A program made the translations under genes and the position numbers. A stretch of 11,649 nt of DNA, from the NCBI GenBank assembly GCA_021806865.1, contig JAKAPU010000073.1, positions 1 through 11,649 on the forward strand, read 5' to 3'. Of the stretch, positions 1 to 8,246 are shown piece after piece. A model generated the notes under the pieces. It ran no database searches. It was given only the letters and a program-made list of their open reading frames with translations, and was not told the DNA's origin. This stretch comes from an archaeon (lineage in GTDB: Archaea; Thermoproteota; Nitrososphaeria; Nitrososphaerales; CADDZS01). The first letter of the stretch is position 1. The number at the start of each line of letters is the position of its first letter.

Positions 1-1872
1 CTCAGGGCTATTGACGGCGCAGTTGTCGTGAGCGACTCCGTGGAAGGTATCATGACCCAGACCGAGACTGTGACTAGGCAGGCGCTGGAAGAAAGAGTGC
101 GTCCGGTTCTTTACATCAACAAGATTGACAGGCTCGTAAAGGAACTGAGGCTCGACAAGGACGCGATGCAAAAGTGGATCGCAAACATCGTTAATGATTT
201 CAATCGACTCATCGAAATCTATGCAGAGCCAGAGCTTAAACAAAAGTGGAAAGTGTCCATAGCTGACAGCAGCGTCTCGTTTGGTTCTGCGAAAGATCGC
301 TGGGGCTTTAACGCCGAGATTGCAAAGAAGAAGGGCGTGAACTTTGGTGATGTTTACACTGCTTACACTAGTGGCGATGTCAAAGACCTCGCTGCAAGGG
401 CTCCGCTCCACGAAGCGGTCCTTGGGATGGTGATCAAACATCACCCACCACCCCACGTCGCCCAGAAGTACAGGATCCCAAGAATCTGGACTGGCGATCT
501 TGAAAGCGACGTAGGAAAGGCTCTGTTGGCATGCGATGACAATGGGCCGACAGTCATGATGGTAACAAACATCAACGTGGACCCACAAGCGGGAATAGTC
601 GCTACGGGTAGACTCTTCTCTGGAACTGTGAGAGACGGTGACACCGTCTACCTACTGGGTGCAAAGCGCGAAGAGAGAATCCAGTCTGTCAATTTCTACA
701 TGGGCGCTCAAAGAGAAATTGTGGGCGAGCTTACTGCAGGAAACATTCCAGCTCTGTTGGGACTGGAACATGCGAGAGCGGGAGAAACAATTTCTTCCAT
801 AAAGGACATTGCAACATTCGAGTCAATCAAATACGTTTCAGAGCCGGTTGTCACTATAGCGATAGAGCCAAAGCATCCAAAGGACCTACCAAAGCTAGTC
901 GAAGCTCTGAGGCGTCTGACCATAGAAGATCCGAACCTGGTAGTGAGGATAAATGAGGAAACTGGCGAGCAGCTACTTGCCGGAATGGGAGTTCTGCACC
1001 TTGAAATTGCCACCACGCTGATTCAGGATCAAAAGATAGAGATAGTAACAACACCTCCGCTTGTCAACTACCGTGAAACTGTGAGAACTGCAGCTGGTCC
1101 GATCATGTCAAGATCGCCTAACAGACACAACAAGATATTCATCAAGATTGAGCCACTTCCGGCTGATATCATCGAGCTAATTAGAACTGGTCAGCTCAAC
1201 GAGAACACAGACAAAAAGACAGTCGCAAAGATACTCAGGGAGCACGGCTGGGATGCCGACGAGGCAAGATCAGTCGTAACAGTCGACGACAAGGGAAACA
1301 TGCTGCTCGAAGAGACAAAGGGTGTCCAATTCCTGCAGGAATCGATGGATTCTATACGAGCTGGTTTCAACGATGTCATGACAAACGGACCGCTAGCATA
1401 CGAATTCTGCAGAGGTCTCAAAGTCGTTCTGACACACTACGTGCCACACGAGGATCCCGCACATAGAACTTATGCTCAGTTGATGCCCGCCACAAGGAGA
1501 GCTGTACTCGGAGCGGCTCTTTCAGCAGAGCCAACTCTTCTAGAACCGATACTCGGACTGGAGATCAAGTGTCCGGCAGAGCAAATTGGATCTATTGCAG
1601 GAGTAATCTCAGGGAAGAGAGGAAAGATGCTCAACGTGGAACAGAAAGAGGTCATCACTATCATCCAGGGAGAGATTCCAACATCCGAAACGTTCGACCT
1701 TTCAGAAGCAATGAGAGGCGCAACCGCTGGCAAAGCAATGTGGAACACTTACTTCAAAGCTTGGCAGCCTGTGCCCAATTCGATGTTGCTTCAGATCGTC
1801 AAAGACATCAGGAAGAGAAAAGGACTATCGCCGGAGCCGCCCAACCCGAACGAGTTCATAGACAAAGAGTAG
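1..1872 (+). CDS. fusA: Translation elongation factor 2 (aEF-2), 5'-truncated
   Basis: This is the C-terminal 623 residues of archaeal EF-2, the GTPase that drives ribosomal translocation. The reading frame is open from base 1, and the codons before the GTG at 28 (LRAIDGAVVV) fit the EF-2 G domain, so that GTG is an internal Val and not a start. About 100 residues carrying the P-loop, switch I and the DTPG motif are missing beyond the edge; archaeal EF-2 is usually about 730 residues. Visible are the G4 motif NKID (fragment residues 40-43), the G5-like SAK (96-98), the beta-barrel domain II, and domains III-V. Fragment residue 488 (codon 1462-1464) is the His of the domain IV tip loop that archaea and eukaryotes convert to diphthamide. 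Its surroundings read PAHRTYAQ, where I recall IHRG as usual. The C-terminus, with a KRKG stretch and PEPP, is archaeal in style. The gene is the best evidence that the host is an archaeon. A TAG stop ends it at 1870-1872. Confidence 0.96.
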   Translation, partial: LRAIDGAVVVSDSVEGIMTQTETVTRQALEERVRPVLYINKIDRLVKELRLDKDAMQKWIANIVNDFNRLIEIYAEPELKQKWKVSIADSSVSFGSAKDRWGFNAEIAKKKGVNFGDVYTAYTSGDVKDLAARAPLHEAVLGMVIKHHPPPHVAQKYRIPRIWTGDLESDVGKALLACDDNGPTVMMVTNINVDPQAGIVATGRLFSGTVRDGDTVYLLGAKREERIQSVNFYMGAQREIVGELTAGNIPALLGLEHARAGETISSIKDIATFESIKYVSEPVVTIAIEPKHPKDLPKLVEALRRLTIEDPNLVVRINEETGEQLLAGMGVLHLEIATTLIQDQKIEIVTTPPLVNYRETVRTAAGPIMSRSPNRHNKIFIKIEPLPADIIELIRTGQLNENTDKKTVAKILREHGWDADEARSVVTVDDKGNMLLEETKGVQFLQESMDSIRAGFNDVMTNGPLAYEFCRGLKVVLTHYVPHEDPAHRTYAQLMPATRRAVLGAALSAEPTLLEPILGLEIKCPAEQIGSIAGVISGKRGKMLNVEQKEVITIIQGEIPTSETFDLSEAMRGATAGKAMWNTYFKAWQPVPNSMLLQIVKDIRKRKGLSPEPPNPNEFIDKE

Positions 1873-1885
1873 CCCAAGAGGTCTA

Positions 1886-1904
1886 ATCTTTCCTTTCTCG
1901 TTAC
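1886..1904 (+). terminator. T-rich tract after EF-2, possible archaeal terminator
   Basis: The 35 bases between EF-2 and the next gene include a pyrimidine-rich run with several T clusters (ctttcctttctcgtt). Archaeal transcription often ends at T-rich stretches without a strong hairpin, and only a weak 4-bp AAGA/TCTT pairing lies nearby. The tract is short and interrupted by C, so it may only reduce readthrough, and the downstream phosphatase may still be co-transcribed with EF-2. Confidence 0.22.
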
Positions 1905-1907
1905 CAG

Positions 1908-2645
1908 GTGCATGCGATCCGTCGAGTGGTGATCGAGACGCCAAAATCGATCCACGAAGTACTAATGTTCGACTACGATGGAACGCTCACACTGGCAGAA
2001 GCTCAGATACCAGAACCAACAAAGCGAGTCCTTGATGAGCTCAAGGATAAGCGAGTTGCGATCATGGGAATAGTATCAGGAAGGCAACTCGAACATCTAA
2101 AATCGGTCAACGAAGACCTGGGAATGCCCTTTTCTTTTCTCGTTGCCGAAAACGGGGCTGTGTCTCATTTTTGCGATACTCAAGAAACGCATATGATCGG
2201 AAAGGAGTGGGCTATCAACGCGAAGCAGGTTTTTGCACATTCTGACTTTCCGATCCGTTTTTTCGAAGTGATGGGCACCTCAAGAAGAGAGTATGCCGAT
2301 CAAGTAGAATCTGTGTTGAGAAAGAGCGGTCTCGATGCAAAGATAACTCCGAACAAAGACAGCGTCATGGTGCTCCCTCCATCAGTGGACAAAGGAACCG
2401 GAGTTTCAACAGCAGTGGCGCACTACGGTTCAACAAGCAGCATCTATCTGACCTGTTTTGGAGATGGTGAGAACGATCTAGCTCTCTTTGCCCCGGCAGA
2501 CTTTCGTGTGGCAGTGGCAAATTCTGTTCCTGCTCTAAAAGAAGTGGCGGATGTTGTGACAGATAGCCCTGGAGGTCTGGGGGTCGAGGAATATCTGAGG
2601 AAGAGATACTTCGAAAGTGAGACGGTTGACTCGAGAAGCAAATAG
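1908..2645 (+). CDS. HAD superfamily phosphatase, subclass IIB (Cof/phosphoglycolate phosphatase-like)
   Basis: A predicted soluble Mg-dependent phosphatase of 245 residues. The HAD motifs are all present: motif I DYDGTLT with nucleophile D22 and acid/base D24, motif II SGR near residue 59, motif III Lys K162 in VDKGTG, and motif IV GDGEND with D186 and D190. The roughly 100 residues between motifs II and III form the C2B-type cap, which defines subclass IIB. That subclass includes archaeal phosphoglycolate phosphatase, Cof-like sugar phosphatases, and trehalose- and sucrose-phosphate phosphatases. The AENGA and MVLP stretches are common in Cof-like members. I cannot assign a substrate; trehalose-6-phosphate is tempting given the neighbours but nothing in the sequence proves it. 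The start is uncertain: GTG 1908, 1926 and 1929 are in frame. ATG 1965 is unlikely because it would cut into the first beta strand (EVLMFDYDG). No Shine-Dalgarno sequence is visible. The gene begins 35 bases after EF-2. Confidence 0.85.
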   Translation: MHAIRRVVIETPKSIHEVLMFDYDGTLTLAEAQIPEPTKRVLDELKDKRVAIMGIVSGRQLEHLKSVNEDLGMPFSFLVAENGAVSHFCDTQETHMIGKEWAINAKQVFAHSDFPIRFFEVMGTSRREYADQVESVLRKSGLDAKITPNKDSVMVLPPSVDKGTGVSTAVAHYGSTSSIYLTCFGDGENDLALFAPADFRVAVANSVPALKEVADVVTDSPGGLGVEEYLRKRYFESETVDSRSK

Positions 2646-2670
2646 GATTCTTTTCTAGATATGAGATTTC

Positions 2671-2678
2671 TTTAATAT
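2671..2678 (+). promoter_or_regulatory. Candidate archaeal TATA box for treS-mak
   Basis: TTTAATAT lies in the 70-base gap between the phosphatase and the treS-mak gene, centred about 41 bases before the ATG at 2716. Archaeal TATA boxes are centred about 26-27 bases before transcription starts, which would place the start near 2700 and give a leader of only about 15 bases. That agrees with the lack of a well-placed Shine-Dalgarno sequence: the only GGAG, at 2693-2696, ends 19 bases before the ATG, too far to be typical. The T-rich bases at 2649-2655 could also end the phosphatase transcript. This is a pattern call only. Confidence 0.33.
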
Positions 2679-2715
2679 TGACTTAAACACTCGGAGTAAA
2701 GCGACGTTCAGAAAA

Positions 2716-5700
2716 ATGAAACGAGAGGACAACCTAAATGATGATCCCCAGTGGTACAAGGATTCCATCATCTACGAGTTGCATGTAAAAACCTTCTATG
2801 ATACTGCTGTAGATGGAATCGGGGATTTCAGAGGACTAACCTCCAAGCTTGATTATCTAACCGACCTTGGAATTAACACGATATGGTTGCTTCCTTTCTA
2901 TCCTTCTCCACTCAAGGACGACGGATATGATATTTCAGACTACTTCGACGTTCATCCACTGTATGGTAAGCTGAAAGATTTCAAGGACTTTCTTGACGAA
3001 GCGCATTCTAGAGGAATACGAGTAATTACGGAGCTTGTGCTGAACCACACTTCAGATCAGCACCTTTGGTTCAAGAAGTCGAGAGTTGCTGAGCCAGGAT
3101 CCAGATGGCGCGAGTTCTACGTTTGGAGCGATACGCCGGAGAAATACAAGGAAGCCCGAATAATCTTCAAAGACTTTGAGGCATCTAATTGGACCTACGA
3201 TAACGTGGCGAAGTCGTACTACTGGCACAGGTTCTATTCGCATCAGCCTGATTTGAATTTTGACAACGAATTGACCAGAGAAACGATGTTACATGTTGTT
3301 GACTTTTGGCTGAAATTGGGAGTCGATGGATTGCGGCTTGACGCCGTTCCATACCTGTTCGAAAGAGAAGGCACAAACTGCGAAAATCTACCCGAAACTC
3401 ATCAATTTCTCAAAAAGCTCCGAGCCCACATCGATGCTAATTTCAAGAATCGCATGTTGCTTGCTGAGGCAAACCAATGGCCTACTGACGCAGCTGCTTA
3501 CTTCGGACAAGGAGACGAATGCCACATGGCGTTTCACTTCCCGCTCATGCCACGGATGTTTATGGCTGTACAGATGGAAGACAGGTCTCCAATTGTCGAA
3601 ATATTAGAGCAAACTCCAAAGATACCAGACTCGGCACAATTGGCAGTCTTCCTTCGCAACCACGACGAACTCACCTTAGAAATGGTGACAGAGGAAGAAC
3701 GTGATTACATGTACAGGGCATATGCAAGAGACAAGAAGTCTAGACTCAATCTCGGAATTAGGAGAAGACTAGCTCCTCTTCTTGGTAACGATCGCAGAAA
3801 AATCGAACTGTTGAACGCGCTGCTGTTTACACTTCCAGGAACTCCACTGATATACTACGGAGACGAGATAGGTATGGGTGACAACATCTACCTGGGTGAC
3901 AGGAACGGAGTTCGTACTCCTATGCAGTGGAACGCAGACATGAACGCGGGATTCTCAAAGTCAAACCCGCAGAAACTGTATCTCCCAGTTGTGATTGAAC
4001 CGCAATATCACTATGAAGTGGTCAACGTAGAGAACCAGCAGAACGATCCATCCTCTCTGCTATGGTGGATGAAGAGGATAATTGCAATGCGGAAGCACTA
4101 TAGATCGCTCGGCAGAGGGTCGATTGAGTTTCTACATCCCGCAAACGCAACAATAATCTCCTACGTTCGCAGATTGGGCGATGAGATTGTACTTGTTGCC
4201 GCAAATCTTTCAGGAAGAACACAGTATGCGGACTTGAACCTCTTCCCTTATGCGGGGTACTCGTTGAACGATCTTTTGGGCGGCACGCTCTTTCCAAGCA
4301 TTACCGAGTCAAGTTATAGACTCACATTTGGACCATACGGCTATTATGTCTTCAGCATGACGAAGAACCCTAGTTCTCCGTTCAAACTTGTACGTTCTGA
4401 AATCCGGCAGATTAAGGGACAGAAGAGTGCGGCGAGCTTGTTTACCGGTAAATCAAAGCTTGCTCTCGAGTCTCTTATCCTTCCTGAGTACCTTCAAGCC
4501 AGTAGGTGGTTTGAAGGCAAGGGCAGACTACTGGAGAGTGTTCGTATTCGTAGCACCATTCCACTCGTATCTGAGAGGGAACGCACGCAGCACTTTGTCA
4601 TTGTAGTTGATGTCTCTTACAAGGAAGGGCTTCCGGAAGCATATTTTCTGACTGTGGCATACACGCCAACAGACATCTCGCTTCAACTAGGCGAAAACAA
4701 TCGTGATTCCATAATCGCAATGGTCGATCTAGGCAAAGAGCAGAAGGCCACTTTGCATGAGGGAGTAATCGACGAATCGTTTAGAGCAAAGTTGTTAAGC
4801 CTCGTCACCAAGAAGAGATCATTTGAAGGCGACAATTGCGAAATCTCTGGAACACTTACTACACATCATCTAGGTGAGAAAGTTCTTTCGAACGGAATCG
4901 CTTCCAGAGTTTTGAGGGTCGATCAGAGTAACACATCTATCGTATATGGAGATAAACTCTTCTTAAAGTTGATCCGTCGCGTCGAAGATGGGAAAAGTCC
5001 TGAGATCGAGATAGGTTCGGTTCTTGCCAAACATGGATTTAGTTCGTCTCCAAGGCTCTTGGGTTTTGCCGAATACAAAACTCCAGAATCTGAGCCAGCT
5101 GCGTTTATGATTCTTCAAGATTATCTCCAAAATGAAGGTGATGCATGGGGCCTTTTCTCAGAGAATTTTGGACGATTTGCTGAATCTGCCCTTGCCAACA
5201 ATGAATTCTGGAATAAATCAGTCGCAACAGGTCCCTTGGTAGACAGAACGCCTCTTCCACAGTCACTTCTTGAGTTGCTGGGAACTCCTTTTGTTGAGAA
5301 AGTGAAACTTCTAGCTAAGAGAACAGGCGAGTTTCACTTGGCTCTGATTGCAGAAACCGAGGATCCGGACTTCGCGCCTGAGCCCTTTGGCTATCTGTAT
5401 CAGGTATCGATCGCGCAATCTATGACCAATTATGCGACAAGGGTATTCAGTCAGATTCCTTCTGTTGCTGAAGTGAACGAGGAGGTTGCAAAAGGTATCT
5501 CAGAGCTCTTGAGCATGCAATCGAAGTTGCTTGAAAAATTCAACGCCTTGAAGAGTGTAACTATTGATGCAGTACGCGCAAGGATACATGGAGACTATCA
5601 TCTCGGGCAAGTACTTCACACGGGAAGCGACTTCGTGATTATTGATTACGAAGGGGAGCCTTTGAGATCTATTGGCGAAAGAAGAACCAAGCGGTCACCG

Positions 5701-6066
5701 CTCAGAGATGTGGCTGCTATGTTGCGTTCTTTTCAATATGTTGCGTACTCATACGTACTGAAATCTGTCGTATTGCAGCAGGTGGGAGAGAAAGACAAGT
5801 TGAAGAAATTAGTACAAGTCTGGTCAAATGCTATTTCTCGAGTATATCTTTCTTCTTATGCCGATACCGTAAAGGGATCAGGAATAATTCCGTCCAAGAC
5901 TGAAAGCCTATCTCTCATGCTCGATGCTTACTTGTTTGAAAAAGCAATTTACGAAGTTGGATACGAGTTAAACAATAGACCAGATTGGGCCATAATTCCG
6001 ATACGAGGCATCATTGACCTAATCAATACAAGCAACGCGACTGAACAGCAACCCAAACCGAATTGA
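2716..6066 (+). CDS. treS-mak: Trehalose synthase-maltokinase fusion (TreS-Mak/Pep2)
   Basis: A bifunctional cytosolic enzyme of 1116 residues. The N-terminal part (about 8-555) is a GH13 trehalose synthase that interconverts trehalose and maltose. The expected catalytic residues are nucleophile D209 (GLRLDAVPYL), acid/base E251 (LLAEANQWP) and D317 (FLRNHDELT), and TreS-typical blocks such as EREGTNCENLPETH and GDECHMAFHFPLMPR are present. After a linker, residues from about 576 form a maltokinase. It opens with the N-cap signature LPEYLQASRWFEGKGR (589-604). The kinase catalytic motif HGDYHLGQ (958-965, catalytic D960) and the metal-binding IDYEGEP (D977) follow. Maltokinase uses ATP to make alpha-maltose 1-phosphate, the GlgE substrate. 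The length matches known fusions of about 1100 residues. The TreS part resembles actinobacterial TreS closely, which suggests transfer from bacteria. The ATG at 2716 is chosen because homology begins within about 10 residues (PQWYKDSIIYELHVK). glgX follows after 49 bases and is probably co-transcribed. Confidence 0.96.
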   Translation: MKREDNLNDDPQWYKDSIIYELHVKTFYDTAVDGIGDFRGLTSKLDYLTDLGINTIWLLPFYPSPLKDDGYDISDYFDVHPLYGKLKDFKDFLDEAHSRGIRVITELVLNHTSDQHLWFKKSRVAEPGSRWREFYVWSDTPEKYKEARIIFKDFEASNWTYDNVAKSYYWHRFYSHQPDLNFDNELTRETMLHVVDFWLKLGVDGLRLDAVPYLFEREGTNCENLPETHQFLKKLRAHIDANFKNRMLLAEANQWPTDAAAYFGQGDECHMAFHFPLMPRMFMAVQMEDRSPIVEILEQTPKIPDSAQLAVFLRNHDELTLEMVTEEERDYMYRAYARDKKSRLNLGIRRRLAPLLGNDRRKIELLNALLFTLPGTPLIYYGDEIGMGDNIYLGDRNGVRTPMQWNADMNAGFSKSNPQKLYLPVVIEPQYHYEVVNVENQQNDPSSLLWWMKRIIAMRKHYRSLGRGSIEFLHPANATIISYVRRLGDEIVLVAANLSGRTQYADLNLFPYAGYSLNDLLGGTLFPSITESSYRLTFGPYGYYVFSMTKNPSSPFKLVRSEIRQIKGQKSAASLFTGKSKLALESLILPEYLQASRWFEGKGRLLESVRIRSTIPLVSERERTQHFVIVVDVSYKEGLPEAYFLTVAYTPTDISLQLGENNRDSIIAMVDLGKEQKATLHEGVIDESFRAKLLSLVTKKRSFEGDNCEISGTLTTHHLGEKVLSNGIASRVLRVDQSNTSIVYGDKLFLKLIRRVEDGKSPEIEIGSVLAKHGFSSSPRLLGFAEYKTPESEPAAFMILQDYLQNEGDAWGLFSENFGRFAESALANNEFWNKSVATGPLVDRTPLPQSLLELLGTPFVEKVKLLAKRTGEFHLALIAETEDPDFAPEPFGYLYQVSIAQSMTNYATRVFSQIPSVAEVNEEVAKGISELLSMQSKLLEKFNALKSVTIDAVRARIHGDYHLGQVLHTGSDFVIIDYEGEPLRSIGERRTKRSPLRDVAAMLRSFQYVAYSYVLKSVVLQQVGEKDKLKKLVQVWSNAISRVYLSSYADTVKGSGIIPSKTESLSLMLDAYLFEKAIYEVGYELNNRPDWAIIPIRGIIDLINTSNATEQQPKPN

Positions 6067-6082
6067 CATAATTGGTTTGGGT
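6051..6082 (+). other. Stem-loop across the treS-mak stop codon
   Basis: ACCCAAACC (6051-6059) pairs perfectly with GGTTTGGGT (6074-6082). Inside it, after a single bulged G at 6060, AATT (6061-6064) pairs with AATT (6070-6073), leaving a five-base loop GACAT. This makes 13 base pairs with one bulge. The TGA stop at 6064-6066 sits at the top of the stem and loop. No T-run follows, so it does not look like a simple intrinsic terminator. It may shape mRNA processing, stability or the relative expression of treS-mak and glgX. The pairing is seen directly; the function is inferred. Confidence 0.6.
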
Positions 6083-6102
6083 CTGATGTATCAACGAGGA
6101 AA

Positions 6103-6106
6103 GGAG
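6103..6106 (+). promoter_or_regulatory. Strong Shine-Dalgarno sequence of glgX
   Basis: GGAG, within the purine-rich run GAGGAAAGGAG, ends nine bases before the glgX ATG. This is good spacing for an archaeal or bacterial ribosome binding site and it fixes the glgX start. It contrasts with the absence of a well-placed site before treS-mak, fitting an internal operon gene that needs its own ribosome entry. Confidence 0.75.
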
Positions 6107-6115
6107 TAAGAAGCG

Positions 6116-8230
6116 ATGAGGACTTGGCCAGGAAAACCGTATCCTCTCGGAGCTACTTGGGACGGACATGGGGTCAATTTTGCTTTGTTCTCAGAGAATG
6201 CTACTGCTGTGGAGCTACTTCTCTTTGACATAGCAAATCCATCCAGGCTCAAGGAAAGGGTTCCATTTGAAGAGAGAACAGGGCATGTCTGGCATGCATA
6301 CTTGCCTGATCTCCTTCCGGGTCAGCTCTACGCTTTCTCAGTTGACGGTCCGTACGAACCCGAGCGTGGTCTACGATTCAACAAACACAAAGCACTGATA
6401 GATCCGTACGCAAAGGCAATTGCAGGGTCGATTCGATGGGATGATTCGATGTTCGGTTACGTGTATGGCGAACAGAAAAACGATGTTTCTTTCGACACTC
6501 GAGACTCCAGTTCCTTTCTTCCAAAATGCGTTGTGATAGACACTGACTACGATTGGGAAGGGGACCAACTCCTTAGGATTCCTTGGAATGAGACAATAAT
6601 CTATGAAACTCATGTCAAGGGAATTACAAGTCTGAATCCAAATGTTCCTGACGAAAAACGTGGGACTTATTCCGGATTAGCTTCTAATCATGTAATCAGG
6701 TATCTAAAGGAGTTAGGCATCACTGCAGTAGAACTGCTTCCGATTCATCATCATGTTGACAACAAGCGGTTGGTCGATGGAGGACTGAAGAACTACTGGG
6801 GCTACAATACGATCGGCTATTTCGCTCCGGACAGCAGATACTCGAGTACTGGCGCAATGGGTCAACAAGTGAAGGAGTTCAAGGATATGGTCAAAACGCT
6901 ACACAGGGCTGGTATCGAAGTAATATTGGATGTTGTATACAACCACACGGCCGAAGGAAATCATCTCGGCCCAACTCTGAGTTTCAGAGGAATAGACAAC
7001 ACTTCGTATTACCGGCTCGCGCCTGAAAACCAGCGCTACTACACCGATTTCACTGGGACCGGAAACAGCCTGAACATGAGGCATCCACGCGTTCTCCAGC
7101 TTATAATGGACAGTCTACGATATTGGGTGCTTGAGATGCATGTAGACGGGTTCCGTTTTGATCTTGCTTCCACTCTGGCTCGAGAGCTATTCGAGGTGGA
7201 TCATCTATCAAGTTTCTTCGACATTATTCAACAAGACCCAGTGATCTCCCAGGTTAAGCTGATTGCAGAGCCTTGGGATCTAGGCGCAGGGGGATATCAG
7301 GTGGGAAACTTTCCAACACTCTGGGCGGAGTGGAACGGAAAATACAGGGATTCGATAAGGCGTTTCTGGCGTGGAGATGAGAGCCAGGTTCCAGAAATGG
7401 CGTATCGACTCACTGGTTCCAGCGACCTCTATCAGGACAACGCGCGAAGTCCGCATGCAAGCATCAACTTTGTTACTTGCCATGACGGCTTTACTTTGCT
7501 CGACCTCGTCAGCTACAACCAAAAGTACAACGAGTCGAATCAGGAGGACAATCGTGACGGAACCAACGACAATCTGAGCTGGAACTGCGGAGTCGAGGGT
7601 CCTACGGTGGATGCAAAGATTTCTGAGCTCAGACAAAGACAAATGCGTAATTTCATTTCCACTCTCTTTCTCTCTCAGGGAGTTCCGATGATGCTCGGGG
7701 GAGATGAAATCGCTCGGACTCAGCGGGGAAATAACAATGCATACTGTCAGGACAATGAAATCAGCTGGTTCAACTGGAATCTCACCGAAGACGCCAAAGC
7801 TATGCTGGAATTCACGAAAAAGGTCATACACTTTCGCAAGGCTCATCTGGTTCTTCGTCGAAAGCACTTCTTCCAGGGCAAGAAACTGTTCGGTGAGCTG
7901 AAAGACGTTACATGGCTGCAGCCGGACGGAAGCGAGATGACCGAGGCCGCGTGGTACGAGTCGAAAATTCACACAATAGGAATGATTCTATCTGGAGATG
8001 CAATGTACGAGTTCAACGAACAGGGTCAAAGAATTGCTGATGAAACTCTTCTGATACTTTTCAATGCAAATGCCAGTCCTGTTCCCTTTACAGTTCCCAA
8101 AGTTGCAGATCGCTGGGAAGTCGTAGTCGATACATTCACTGGCAACGCGTCAGGCCTCAAAGAAGTCGGGGGAGGAACAATCTATCGACTAGAGAGCAGG
8201 TCGGTAGTTGTAATGCGCAGGAAATCGTAG
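6116..8230 (+). CDS. glgX: Glycogen debranching enzyme GlgX/TreX (isoamylase-type GH13)
   Basis: A 704-residue cytosolic enzyme that hydrolyses alpha-1,6 branch points of glycogen-like glucan and releases linear maltooligosaccharides. The start of the protein (RTWPGKPYPLGATWDGHGVN) is the N-terminal CBM48-like domain of this family, covering roughly residues 1-150. The GH13 barrel follows with VVYNHTAEGN (first conserved region) and the catalytic residues D349 (DGFRFDLAS), E385 (LIAEPWD) and D457 (CHDGFTL). As I recall, the triad of Sulfolobus TreX is D363, E399 and D471, so all three are offset by a constant 14. The NNNAYCQDNE block and a C-terminal beta domain complete a full-length protein. 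Its place after treS-mak links branch removal to the GlgE route. In Sulfolobus, treX instead sits with treY and treZ, which are not seen here. TreX enzymes can also have 4-alpha-glucanotransferase activity, and the sequence cannot exclude that. Confidence 0.95.
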   Translation: MRTWPGKPYPLGATWDGHGVNFALFSENATAVELLLFDIANPSRLKERVPFEERTGHVWHAYLPDLLPGQLYAFSVDGPYEPERGLRFNKHKALIDPYAKAIAGSIRWDDSMFGYVYGEQKNDVSFDTRDSSSFLPKCVVIDTDYDWEGDQLLRIPWNETIIYETHVKGITSLNPNVPDEKRGTYSGLASNHVIRYLKELGITAVELLPIHHHVDNKRLVDGGLKNYWGYNTIGYFAPDSRYSSTGAMGQQVKEFKDMVKTLHRAGIEVILDVVYNHTAEGNHLGPTLSFRGIDNTSYYRLAPENQRYYTDFTGTGNSLNMRHPRVLQLIMDSLRYWVLEMHVDGFRFDLASTLARELFEVDHLSSFFDIIQQDPVISQVKLIAEPWDLGAGGYQVGNFPTLWAEWNGKYRDSIRRFWRGDESQVPEMAYRLTGSSDLYQDNARSPHASINFVTCHDGFTLLDLVSYNQKYNESNQEDNRDGTNDNLSWNCGVEGPTVDAKISELRQRQMRNFISTLFLSQGVPMMLGGDEIARTQRGNNNAYCQDNEISWFNWNLTEDAKAMLEFTKKVIHFRKAHLVLRRKHFFQGKKLFGELKDVTWLQPDGSEMTEAAWYESKIHTIGMILSGDAMYEFNEQGQRIADETLLILFNANASPVPFTVPKVADRWEVVVDTFTGNASGLKEVGGGTIYRLESRSVVVMRRKS

Positions 8231-8246
8231 ACCTCATTTGGTCTGC
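8227..8246 (+). terminator. Stem-loop at the glgX stop codon, candidate terminator
   Basis: GTAGACC (8227-8233) can pair with GGTCTGC (8240-8246): six Watson-Crick pairs and one G-T wobble around a six-base loop TCATTT. The TAG stop of glgX at 8228-8230 is inside the left arm. The next bases (TGTTCTTGATTT) are moderately T-rich, so this could end the + strand transcript before it runs into glgE. The stem is short, so confidence is limited. Confidence 0.4.

Noticed and set aside
28..30. GTG as the EF-2 start codon
   Set aside because: The frame is open from base 1 and the preceding residues continue the EF-2 G domain, so this is an internal Val in a truncated gene.
1912..1914. ATG near the start of the phosphatase
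   Set aside because: It is one base out of the phosphatase frame and reaches a stop after six codons, so a GTG start is required.
2716..6066. Alternative reading of the gene as maltose alpha-glucosidase or alpha-amylase
   Set aside because: The TreS-specific blocks and the fused maltokinase with HGDYHLGQ and IDYEGEP make trehalose synthase-maltokinase much more likely.
7280..7972. A 230-codon open frame on the minus strand inside glgX
   Set aside because: It lies wholly opposite a clearly functional GlgX with intact catalytic motifs. It has no recognisable domain or good start signal and is best explained as a codon-bias shadow.
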